This document shows positions 16,466 through 24,534 of a DNA stretch of 64,000 bases, piece after piece (position 1 is the first letter of the stretch; every line of letters starts with the position of its first letter). Below the pieces are notes generated by a model. That model did not search any database. It saw only the letters and a program-made list of their open reading frames with translations, and had not been told where the DNA came from. A program made the position numbers and the translations under genes. Source of the stretch: Caballeronia temeraria (GTDB taxonomy: Bacteria; Pseudomonadota; Gammaproteobacteria; Burkholderiales; Burkholderiaceae); the NCBI RefSeq assembly GCF_001544795.2, contig NZ_FCOI02000018.1, forward strand, positions 1 to 64,000. The letters are read 5' to 3'.

Positions 16466-16765
16466 TTACGATTGCGCCAGCAACCGCTGCTCTGCTTGCT
16501 CGAGGAGCTGGCGCGCATACTCGGAGACGTACGCGCTGTCGCTGTGATCTGTCTTCCCGAAAACGCTCACCAAAATCCGGCGTGCTTCGGCCGCGAATGC
16601 CGCGCGCTCTTGCTCGGAGTTGAAGAAGACGTCGGTCACGATGCGCTCGGCGAAGTCATTGATCGTGCCGATGCGTTGTCCTCCGCGGAGGATCTTGGCC
16701 GTCGCATTGACGCCGCGGCGGGTTTCGGTGAATTCGATGCTAAGTGGGTCGATGGTGTAAGTCAT
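16466..16765 (-). CDS. hypothetical protein
   Basis: 99 residues, MTYTIDPLSIEFTETRRGV, with a beta-rich first half and a helical second half (YVSEYARQLLEQAEQRLL). A short soluble protein of unknown role. It is probably expressed with the gene at 16059-16439. Confidence 0.5.
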   Translation of the reverse strand: MTYTIDPLSIEFTETRRGVNATAKILRGGQRIGTINDFAERIVTDVFFNSEQERAAFAAEARRILVSVFGKTDHSDSAYVSEYARQLLEQAEQRLLAQS

Positions 16766-17025
16766 GGTCGCCTGAAAGAGATGGTCGTAACACCCGCGCC
16801 GTTTGGACGGCTTATCTCATAGCCTATTCATGGGATGGCAAAGTCAAGCGCGCTCGGAGCATCGCCGGCGGTCCGTCTCACCTTCGACACGAACGACGGC
16901 GCATCCATGAATTTGGCGACGCAGACGCGATCTGTCTCAGTTCTCAATACGATGGCGTGCAATGACAAAACAAACAGGGGAAATCATGTATCGGACCGAG
17001 TCGTTGGAAAGAGCGTTGTGCGGAA

Positions 17026-17346
17026 ATGGCACGCCAGCTGCCGCGCTTTGAGCCCGTCGGCGTGGACGAGAGGCGTGCGCTTTGGGTCAAATACCGCGGG
17101 AATCAGGACGTTCAGCGGCTGTTATTGGAACTGGCGCAAGTGCGTCGAGCCATCGAGGAGATCGAAGCGTACTTCTCCGCGGTCCAGAAGGTGTGGGCTG
17201 AAGAGAACCTGGGTCAGCTTGTCGCGATGGAGAAAATACGCCTGTTACTCGTCGAGCACGGTTTGAGGCAGAGCGCGCTCGCTGGGTCGAAGGTTGCACC
17301 CCGCCGCGACGAACCGGACGAGCCTGAACCTGCGCTGCTCGACTAG
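17026..17346 (+). CDS. hypothetical coiled-coil protein
   Basis: 106 residues with a helical, probably coiled-coil centre (VQRLLLELAQVRRAIEEIEAYF) and an acidic Pro-rich tail (RRDEPDEPEPALLD). No family recognised. About 260 bases without a convincing gene precede it. Confidence 0.5.
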   Translation: MARQLPRFEPVGVDERRALWVKYRGNQDVQRLLLELAQVRRAIEEIEAYFSAVQKVWAEENLGQLVAMEKIRLLLVEHGLRQSALAGSKVAPRRDEPDEPEPALLD

Positions 17347-17463
17347 ATCGCCGTGTCTTGAGCGCGTCTATGCGCTCGAGGACGTGGCTTTCAATGTCGA
17401 AGCACCGTTCAGATGGACCGCCCTTGTTACGCTCGATTCGGGAAGCAGCTTCCGGCTTCGCGA

Positions 17464-18390
17464 TCATCCTTTGATTGAAAGGGAGAATTCCAGCGTTTGA
17501 CGCAGGCGCGTCACCGTGCGGTGGCTTGACAGTCCAAGCAGGTTGCTGACTTGTTCGTTGGTCTTCCCAGCCGCAATATGCCGTCGACCATAGGTGTTTC
17601 GGAGAAGCCGAGGACTTTCGTCCGCCGCGGACAACCCCGCTCGTTGCAGGGCGGCGCGAACGCACTTGAGCAGTGTATCCGGCTTCATGGGCTTGCCGCC
17701 GCTGGTCGCCACGAAAAGCCAATCGGTCGGACAAGTCAACTCGACCCGGACGTCGTGATAAGCACGCAGGACATCGAGCGCAAAGCCGTCGAGGGGAACG
17801 CGTCGTGCAAGACGTGGCCCGTGCTTTTCTACCATGACGCTGGGACGATTTCCATCTAGGTCAAGATCTTGCACTCGAAGCAGGCTCAATTCGGCAGCGG
17901 TAATGCCGCTGCCGAGAAAGAGGGCGACGATGGCGGTGTTCCGCAATTCCTTCACGGATTCGCAACTTGCTGAGACGCATACGGCCTGTAGGCGCTTGTC
18001 ATCCTGTTCTGACAAATAGACCGGCGTCGGCTCGTCCTCCGGCCAGTGTTCACGAGCGAGCATCTCTGCAGCGGGATTTTCCGTACGCAGACTAATCGCC
18101 ACGAGGTGTCGGGAAAACCGATCGACGAGTTTGAGATAGCGAAGCCGCGTCGTGGTCCCTGGCTGACAGTCGCGCTCCAGTTCGTCGAAAAAGTCTTGTA
18201 TTTGGTCGGAGCCAAAGCTGACCACGCTATGGCGACGCGCTGACAAATAGTCATTGAATCGCGAAAACATGGAGCAGTGCTGGACGATCGATTGATCCGC
18301 AAATGCGCGACGATCGGCGCCAGTCGCTTCCGCGCGCTGCCACTGAGAATAGGCTGCCTCAGGATCAGAAAGCCACAAATCGGTCTGCAT
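17464..18390 (-). CDS. tyrosine-recombinase-like protein lacking catalytic residues
   Basis: About 308 residues from MQTDLWLSDPEAAYSQW. The first half resembles a SAM-like core-binding domain (IQDFFDELERDCQPGTTTRLRY). The second half aligns with the catalytic domain of tyrosine recombinases, but key positions differ. The first Arg motif reads GSGITAAELSLLR instead of G-R-x-x-E-L. Box II reads RLLRNTYGRR (His lost, Arg kept). LGH reads LGL, and the final Tyr is absent in HRTVTRLRQTLEF. It should not cut DNA and may be a DNA-binding relative or a decaying integrase. It stands at the left edge of the accessory island. Confidence 0.7.
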   Translation of the reverse strand: MQTDLWLSDPEAAYSQWQRAEATGADRRAFADQSIVQHCSMFSRFNDYLSARRHSVVSFGSDQIQDFFDELERDCQPGTTTRLRYLKLVDRFSRHLVAISLRTENPAAEMLAREHWPEDEPTPVYLSEQDDKRLQAVCVSASCESVKELRNTAIVALFLGSGITAAELSLLRVQDLDLDGNRPSVMVEKHGPRLARRVPLDGFALDVLRAYHDVRVELTCPTDWLFVATSGGKPMKPDTLLKCVRAALQRAGLSAADESPRLLRNTYGRRHIAAGKTNEQVSNLLGLSSHRTVTRLRQTLEFSLSIKG

Positions 18391-18648
18391 AAAAATCGAT
18401 ATACTGAATTGCGCTGTCCTCCAATCTAACGCGAAGCTCTCGCTTCGCCAACACCCGCTATTAAGAAAAGAGCCTTCGAGAGCGGTCTTCCAGACGCCGT
18501 TTAGAAACAATCTGTAAACGTTTCTTGTCTTTTCTTGTCTATGCGTACGTCAAGTCGCATAGTTCTTTCGACGCATGTTCCAACCGCGCTAGCTTGTTCG
18601 ATTGCATCCGTGGCATAGTGCGGACACTTTTCAAACGAGGACGACCAC

Positions 18649-19518
18649 ATGGCCACTTTGGAAGCAATTTAGGCTCGCATCAAAAAACTCGAAGCACAGG
18701 CGCACGCGATAAAGCTCAAAGAAACCGGCGGCGTGATCAAGCAGATTCGTGGCTTGATGGCTCAGTATGAAATTACGATTGAAGATATCGCCGCGTCCAC
18801 TGATAAGGCTTCAACTATGACCCAAGTTCAAACCTCCCAAAGATCGGCTGCAGCCAAGTATGCCGACCCGAAGACGGGTGCCACTTGGAGCGGTCGAGGC
18901 AGGGCGCCGGCATGGATCGCCAACGCACGTAATCGCGATGCATTCCTCGTAGCGAATGGCGGTGAGTCCGCTACTCGCGCGCCGCTGCCGGCGGTGCGCA
19001 AGAAGGCGACGCGCAAGGGTCCTCAACCCGCGCTCTACAGTGATTCAGTTTCTGGGCTTACCTGGAGCGGTTTCGGACGCGCACCAGGCTGGATCGTGAA
19101 AGCCAAGGATCGCAGCGCGTATCTGATCGAAGGCAGCGGCGCTGGAGCCAAGGACGGAGGAGCGAATACGGCTGCCAAGAAAGGTGCAGCTGCGAAGAAG
19201 TCGGGAAGTGATGTGGCCCCTCCGGCGAAGGGGGCGAAGCCGGCTGCTAAAACGGCCGGCGCGAAGAAGCCCACGTCGGCGAAGAAGTCAACCGCAGCCA
19301 AGAAGTCTACGGTCGCGAAAAAGTCGACTTCGACGAAGAAAGTCACGACAGCAAAAAAGGGCGTGGCAGCGAAGAAGGCCGCCACAAAGAAACCTGGTCG
19401 TTCGACGGGTGCGCGTCCTGCGCGGAAATCTCGCGTGGAATCACAAAGCGTGACGCCTGCTGCGGAGGCGTCAGCCCAGGACACTGCCATCGAAGCGACA
19501 AGTTCCGATAGCGAATAA
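18649..19518 (+). pseudogene. H-NS-family protein with in-frame amber codon
   Basis: From ATG 18649 the frame reads MATLEAI, then TAG at 18670-18672, then ARIKKLEAQAHAIKL in the same frame. Relatives have Gln (CAG) at this place, so one C-to-T change explains the stop. Downstream the gene is intact to 19518: a dimerisation helix, two H-NS C-terminal DNA-binding modules (TWSGRGRAPAWIANA, about residue 85 of the full frame, and TWSGFGRAPGWIVKA, about 145), then a long histone-like tail of AAKKS repeats. Re-initiation at GTG 18733 would give a 261-residue protein lacking the first 28 codons. H-NS proteins silence foreign DNA, which fits the adjoining island. Confidence 0.75.
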
Positions 19519-20194
19519 CTGGACCGAGGTGCCGAGTTGCAATCGCGCGGCAACCGAGCGCCGAGTATGACAGGCTATGCAAGGCCCGAAGAACTGCTAG
19601 TGACACCATGGTCGTGTCATGGAGTCCGGACGGAGATAAGACAGGGCGACGACACGCCAGGCGACGGAAATGGACTACGACCGCCGTCGTTCATGCGTTG
19701 CTTTTCTCGCCCTCCAATCAGGTAACGGGTGGCGAACGCAGAAGCTCCGTCATCGGCCTTAGCAGACCTATGACGAGCCTTCCCTCTACGGCAGCAATAC
19801 GACCGGTTGCGGCGTTTGGACGTTTGTGAAGTTAGGCGCCCAGCGGCCGCTTTCTGCAACGGCCAGTCAGCACTTTCTTGCAGGTTCCCCTTAGATTGGG
19901 AAGGCAGCCGGCAGTCAAAATCGACGGCCAGTGGATCGTGTTGTACCGGAGCGACGCCTGGTTAGCGTTAGCGTCGATCCTGGGAGGTGGTAGTGCCTCC
20001 CGAAGCTTTCCGCGAATGCCCGCCTAGCCGTTTGGTGAGGCAGTTGTTATCTGCGACGTTCAATATCAATAGCAAGGGAGACTGTCGCCAGCGACTCTCC
20101 CGACACGCCTCTGCGGGAGTCGTGAACAGGCATAACTTATTTGGTCCTCAGCGGGAAGACTCCGTTCAGTCGTCAGCGCGAAAATCTTCGATAG
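19519..20194. other. intergenic region with a hairpin, no gene seen
   Basis: About 675 bases between the H-NS gene and the HNH endonuclease. No open frame shows family features. A GGGAGG-N8-CCTCCC hairpin lies at 19982-20001, and a weaker GGGAG/CTCCC pair at about 20078-20103. It may be the remains of a deleted or shuffled element. Confidence 0.4.
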
Positions 20195-21253
20195 CTAGAT
20201 TCTGGCGAAGGACCGATGTACAGCGAGCGCCTCGGGGCTCGGAGAGGCGCATCCGCGTCCAGTGTGAATGCTACGACCTCTCAGGTCCGCATACTCTGTT
20301 CCATTCAGCTGCGTCGAAACAAGTATCGTAAGCGTTACGTGGTCGACAGCGAGAAGACCCAGGTCAAATAACGTATGCAAATCGGCGCGTAACAAGAGGC
20401 CATTTGCAACATGGTTGGTTCCCGGCCCCTGATACGGAACGATGTGAGCGGCCTCAAGCGCTTCTGGAACAGTACATCCGCTCATCGCGCAGCATCCGTA
20501 TGTTCGAAGAAGCCGACGACGGAATTCCGCCTGACCGCGACGTATTGCGATCTCGCGCGCTACGCGCTCACGCTCGTCTTCGACAATTGCCGGGTCAAAA
20601 GCTACTGGCGGCGCAACGTTAACGTCATCTGCGGGGACTTTTTCGTCTAACTCCGCCTCCGCAACAAGATCTAGCATCGATCGTCCCGCGACTGTCCACG
20701 CACCCCAAACACCATTATTTTGGTGACATTGCGGCTTGTAGTGGCTTAGATAATCGAGAAATCGCCCAGGCTTCATCGCTACGACTTGCTCGCCGTGCTG
20801 ATTGGAGCCAATTGCAATCCCGCGTTCCGCAGCCTCGTTCAGCAACGCTTGCCGGAACTGCTGGCTATCTGACGCTCGAGGGGTCGGGACGCCTGCATTC
20901 AACTTGCGTTGAATTTTGCCGTTAACTCGGCTTGCGACGCTGTAAGGATTGAAGGCGACGATCAATGGTTCTGGGGCAAAGTCATCGCACCAGCCCAGCA
21001 CGACCGTCTCAGGATTAGCAGAAGCATCAATGAACTGACTCGTACTTGCCTGAATACGGCGCTCGTCCGCAGGCCGGACCGTACCGGTGGCGCGGCCGTT
21101 ATCCGAAACCTGCCAGCCGTAGAGCCGGAGCGCCTGAGGACTTCCGCCGGCGTTGACGACCGCGAGGCATCCCTGCGGGGCACGCGGATCGGCCATGCTT
21201 ATCTCAACTCCGGCCGCCTGCAATGCGGCGACGATTTCAGACCTTGCAGACAT
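20195..21253 (-). CDS. HNH endonuclease (restriction-like)
   Basis: 352 residues. The C-terminal 110 residues form an HNH nuclease of the HNH_2 type: paired Cys in YGCCAMSGCTVPEAL, catalytic EAAHIVPY, then HVANGLLLRADLHTLFDLGLL. The first 220 residues form a separate domain of unknown family (VNAGGSPQALRLYGWQV; KPGRFLDYLSHYKPQ) that could recognise DNA or modified bases, as in modification-dependent restriction enzymes; this is inference. GGAG lies 8 bases before the ATG. It is divergent from the helicase/ATPase operon and shares a 95-base promoter region with it. Confidence 0.8.
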   Translation of the reverse strand: MSARSEIVAALQAAGVEISMADPRAPQGCLAVVNAGGSPQALRLYGWQVSDNGRATGTVRPADERRIQASTSQFIDASANPETVVLGWCDDFAPEPLIVAFNPYSVASRVNGKIQRKLNAGVPTPRASDSQQFRQALLNEAAERGIAIGSNQHGEQVVAMKPGRFLDYLSHYKPQCHQNNGVWGAWTVAGRSMLDLVAEAELDEKVPADDVNVAPPVAFDPAIVEDERERVAREIAIRRGQAEFRRRLLRTYGCCAMSGCTVPEALEAAHIVPYQGPGTNHVANGLLLRADLHTLFDLGLLAVDHVTLTILVSTQLNGTEYADLRGRSIHTGRGCASPSPEALAVHRSFARI

Positions 21254-21348
21254 GCTTGATGCTCCAAAACGGCGAAGTTCAGCATTCTAAGCTGTAGAAT
21301 CCGCTGGAGAATAGCGCCGCATACTGGAAGCTGAACAAGAGGTTCTTC
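21254..21348. promoter_or_regulatory. divergent promoter region with inverted repeats
   Basis: This 95-base gap separates the HNH gene from the HTH gene. It contains ATTCT-N7-AGAAT (21284-21300) and a wider GTTCAG...CTGAAC pair (21277-21282 and 21331-21336). Either could be an operator for the HTH protein encoded next to it. No clear -35/-10 pair was found. Confidence 0.35.
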
Positions 21349-22185
21349 ATGAGTGACCCGGTAATAACAATCCGTGAGATCGCAAGCGAACTGAAGCTTG
21401 CCGAAAAAACGGTCTACGCCATGGCAAGTGACGGCGACCTACCGGCGTTCAAGATCCGGGGGCAGTGGCGGGTGCGACGAAGTGACTTTGAGGCTTGGCT
21501 CTCACGGAAGGCCGGCTTGACACCGCCACTGTTTGCTGCTGTTGAATCGCCTATCTTGGGATCGGTCCCGCCGGAGGACCTTTTAGTCCTTCCGACGGTA
21601 GAAGAGCCGGCTCACGATAGCGACCTGGGGCGGGCTGTGGAGGACTTAACGGAGCGCGTGCCTCAGGAGGAACTGCACCGTCGCCTGGTCCGTGCTCTTG
21701 GGTCGTCGAATGTGAGATCCCACTCGCCTTGGGACGCAAAGCCCTTCGAAATGGATCTCGCGCCTCCGTTGCCCCAGAGAGTTCGCGTATATATGTACAA
21801 CGCTACCCGTCCGCCAGGTGGTCGCCCGCTCGGTGAACACAAAGTGCAGTTGATCGTCCCTGGCCAGCGCCGCGGCCATCGCGGATCATTTGACAACGGG
21901 GATGGACGCATTGCTTTGCTGATCGGCTACGCAGCGGAAGAGGATGTCTATGTCCTGTGGGACGCGGGGTTATACGCCGACTTTGCTTGGTCAAGAAATG
22001 TCCAGGTGAAAACGGAGACCATCATTCAAGCGTCGGCAGGTAAGTTGGCGACACAGGAGCGCCAGCTCCGACCGCTAAGTGGGCGTCCTACTATCGAAAT
22101 AGTACTAGCTGTCAAGCCGCGCAGTCTCGGGATGGCAATGGTCCGTCGGATGGAGCTCACACGCGAACGTCTGCTGCGGGAGTAG
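21349..22185 (+). CDS. HTH (excisionase-type) protein with unknown C-terminal domain
   Basis: 278 residues. Residues 5-52 form an excisionase/MerR-like helix-turn-helix (TIREIASELKLAEKTVYAMA, then FKIRGQWRVRRSDFEAWL). Residues 105-278 form a second domain with conserved-looking patches (VQLIVPGQRRGHRGSF, RIALLIGYAAEEDVYVLWD, FAWSRNVQVK) that suggest DNA or nucleotide recognition, perhaps like the N-domain of modification-dependent restriction systems. I cannot assign it. AAGAGG lies 6 bases before the ATG. It begins the defence operon and is separated from the helicase gene by only 6 bases, so it may be a regulator or a sequence-recognition subunit. Confidence 0.65.
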   Translation: MSDPVITIREIASELKLAEKTVYAMASDGDLPAFKIRGQWRVRRSDFEAWLSRKAGLTPPLFAAVESPILGSVPPEDLLVLPTVEEPAHDSDLGRAVEDLTERVPQEELHRRLVRALGSSNVRSHSPWDAKPFEMDLAPPLPQRVRVYMYNATRPPGGRPLGEHKVQLIVPGQRRGHRGSFDNGDGRIALLIGYAAEEDVYVLWDAGLYADFAWSRNVQVKTETIIQASAGKLATQERQLRPLSGRPTIEIVLAVKPRSLGMAMVRRMELTRERLLRE

Positions 22186-22191
22186 TAGAAC

Positions 22192-24333
22192 GTGACCACA
22201 TTTGCAGATCTCCAGCTAAAACAGGCATACCACAAACCTGAGGATGACATCGCCCGCGCGTTCTATCTGCCCTGCATGGCGGCTGCGATAACCTACGACC
22301 GTGCGGTCGGTTACTTCAGCAGCGCAATTTATGCACTGGCATGGCCCAGCTTGCGTGCGTTCGTTGACAGCGGTGGCAAGATCAGATTGATTTGCTCGCC
22401 CGTTCTTACTAGTGACGACGTTAGCGCCATGGCTGAGGGTTATGCTGCGCGCGATGACGAAGCTCAAGGTCGCCTTCTCAGGGAAGAATTCAACCGACTC
22501 TTAGCGACGCCCGGCACCGTGAAGCCTGCCAAAGTCCTGGCGTCACTCGTTGCGCTCAATGTCGTTGATATTTGTGTCGCGTGGGTGGGTGACATCGCAG
22601 GAGGTAAGCCTAGGCGCCTTTTCCACGATAAGCTAGGTATATTCGAAGACACCTCTGGCAATGCTGTTGCATTCAAAGGGTCAATGAACGAGACCTGGCC
22701 CGGTCTCGCTCTGGATGGCAATTTAGAATCCGTCGACGTTTTCCTGAGTTGGGCCGGCGAACGTGAACAGGCTCGGGTAGCTGACGAACAGTCCTACTTC
22801 GTCAGGCTTTGGAAGAATCAATTTCCGGGCGTCACAACTGTACCTCTGCCGGCGGTCGCACGCGATGCACTGGTAGCGGCATCGGATCCTGAGCACTGGC
22901 GCGAGCTTGTTGACGAGATATGCGTGGAGATCCGGGCTGCCGCAGGTTGGTCACCTGAGGCAAAGCCCAATGGACGTGTGCCTCGCCCTCATCAGATTGC
23001 AGCACTTGATGCATGGAAGTCGCGTGGTCGTCGAGGTATATTCGAACACGCCACCGGATCAGGGAAAACGTTCACCGCCCTCTGCGCAATCAAAGACTCG
23101 TTCTCGAAAGGCGAAGTTGTCGTAGTACTCGTTCCGAGTGACCTTTTGCTTCGCCAATGGGCTACAGAACTTCGTGCAACATTCGGCTCACTTGGTCTTC
23201 GGCTTTTGGTTTGCGGAGGCGGACACTCAGACTGGAAGAAGGACGGGCGACTCAGATCGTGGACACGGTCCGGTTCCGGAGCCCCGCGGCTCGTACTCGC
23301 GACCATCCAAACTGCATCCTCGCCCGACTTCGTCCAGGCATGCCGTGGCGGATCCCATCTCTTCGTGGTCGCCGACGAAGTACACAGGCTCGGTGCCCCA
23401 GAAGCACGCATGTTTCTTGAGGTGGACACCGGTGCTCGTCTCGGACTGAGTGCGACCCCGATCCGATCAGGCGATCCAATCGGAACGGCTGCGATATTCG
23501 ACTACTTCGAAGGTGTAGTACCGCCGCCATTCACCCTCACCGACGCCATCAAAGCGGGAACACTGACCCCCTACTCGTACAACATCCAACGTGTTCGACT
23601 GGAAGCAGACGAGCAGCAAGATTGGAATGGACTTACCAACGAGATTCGAAAAATCGTAGCTCGGTCGATGAGCATGAAGGGCGCGGATGCCGACGTGGAG
23701 TCACGCCTGAAGATGCTACTTATTCGCCGAGCACGAATTATTAAGAGCGCGAAACAGAAACCGCCTGCGGCTGTCTCAATAGTTAAATCGGCCTACAAAC
23801 GGGGGCAGCACTGGATTGTGTACTGTGATGATCAAGTTCAACTTGCCGCCGTTCGCGACGCACTTCGATCTGCCGGCTGTACCGACATTTTTGAGTATCA
23901 CAGCGCCATGACCGGCGATCCTCGTCGAACGCTTGATTTATTCGAGGCACAAGGCGGGATTGTTGTCTCAATCCGTTGCCTAGATGAAGGTGTTGACATT
24001 CCTGCGGTGTCGCACGCACTAATACTAGCTTCATCCAAGAATCCGAGAGAGTTCATCCAACGACGCGGACGCGTGCTAAGAAAATCGTCGATGAAGTCAG
24101 TTTCCCACGTCTACGATGTGCTGGTTACTCCACTCTTCGATCCTGATGTACCTCCGGCGCTTGCGATTTTGGAGGGTGAACTTGCTCGCGCCATCGAATT
24201 CGGCACTCACGCTATAAACCCAGGATGCATTACAGATCTTCATCGCTTGGCAATCGACCACGGCATTGATTGGACAAAAATCATCGATGTAGGCACTGAG
24301 GACGATGATGATAACAAGGAGTTCCATGACTAG
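22192..24333 (+). CDS. PLD-nuclease/SF2 helicase fusion protein
   Basis: 713 residues from GTG. Residues 10-200 are a phospholipase-D-like (HKD) domain with FHDKLGIFED and GSMNET, i.e. HxK and GSxN patterns; the Asp of HKD is Glu or is displaced by one. Residues 260-650 are a superfamily-2 helicase: RPHQIAALDAW, Walker A ATGSGKT, Walker B DEVH, SATPIR, and motif VI QRRGRVLR. This combination (COG3886-like plus COG1061-like) recurs in defence and repair loci. It probably translocates on DNA and cleaves or remodels it. Its last bases overlap the next gene start (ATGACTAG). Confidence 0.85.
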   Translation: MTTFADLQLKQAYHKPEDDIARAFYLPCMAAAITYDRAVGYFSSAIYALAWPSLRAFVDSGGKIRLICSPVLTSDDVSAMAEGYAARDDEAQGRLLREEFNRLLATPGTVKPAKVLASLVALNVVDICVAWVGDIAGGKPRRLFHDKLGIFEDTSGNAVAFKGSMNETWPGLALDGNLESVDVFLSWAGEREQARVADEQSYFVRLWKNQFPGVTTVPLPAVARDALVAASDPEHWRELVDEICVEIRAAAGWSPEAKPNGRVPRPHQIAALDAWKSRGRRGIFEHATGSGKTFTALCAIKDSFSKGEVVVVLVPSDLLLRQWATELRATFGSLGLRLLVCGGGHSDWKKDGRLRSWTRSGSGAPRLVLATIQTASSPDFVQACRGGSHLFVVADEVHRLGAPEARMFLEVDTGARLGLSATPIRSGDPIGTAAIFDYFEGVVPPPFTLTDAIKAGTLTPYSYNIQRVRLEADEQQDWNGLTNEIRKIVARSMSMKGADADVESRLKMLLIRRARIIKSAKQKPPAAVSIVKSAYKRGQHWIVYCDDQVQLAAVRDALRSAGCTDIFEYHSAMTGDPRRTLDLFEAQGGIVVSIRCLDEGVDIPAVSHALILASSKNPREFIQRRGRVLRKSSMKSVSHVYDVLVTPLFDPDVPPALAILEGELARAIEFGTHAINPGCITDLHRLAIDHGIDWTKIIDVGTEDDDDNKEFHD

Positions 24334-24532
24334 TTTTTCACACGCTGGCGATGACCAATTCCAATCGCTGCTCGACACAGTAGAGCGCCTAAGGCGCGAC
24401 AAGTTTCCGACGCTCGACGCTAAAGTCGTTCGAGAGATCCTGCGCTTGCACGCGGACGGCGGCGCTGGAGATAGTGAGCTCACGCGCGGCGTCGAACAGG
24501 CAGTGGAGCGCTGTCTCGAAACGGGAGTTTGA
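24326..24532 (+). CDS. small helical protein of the defence operon
   Basis: 68 residues from ATG 24326, which overlaps the helicase stop codon (translational coupling). It is helical and charged: SLLDTVERLRRDKF, VVREILRLHADGG. No family recognised. Its place between helicase and ATPase suggests a structural or assembly subunit. Confidence 0.6.
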   Translation: MTSFSHAGDDQFQSLLDTVERLRRDKFPTLDAKVVREILRLHADGGAGDSELTRGVEQAVERCLETGV

Positions 24533-24534
24533 TC

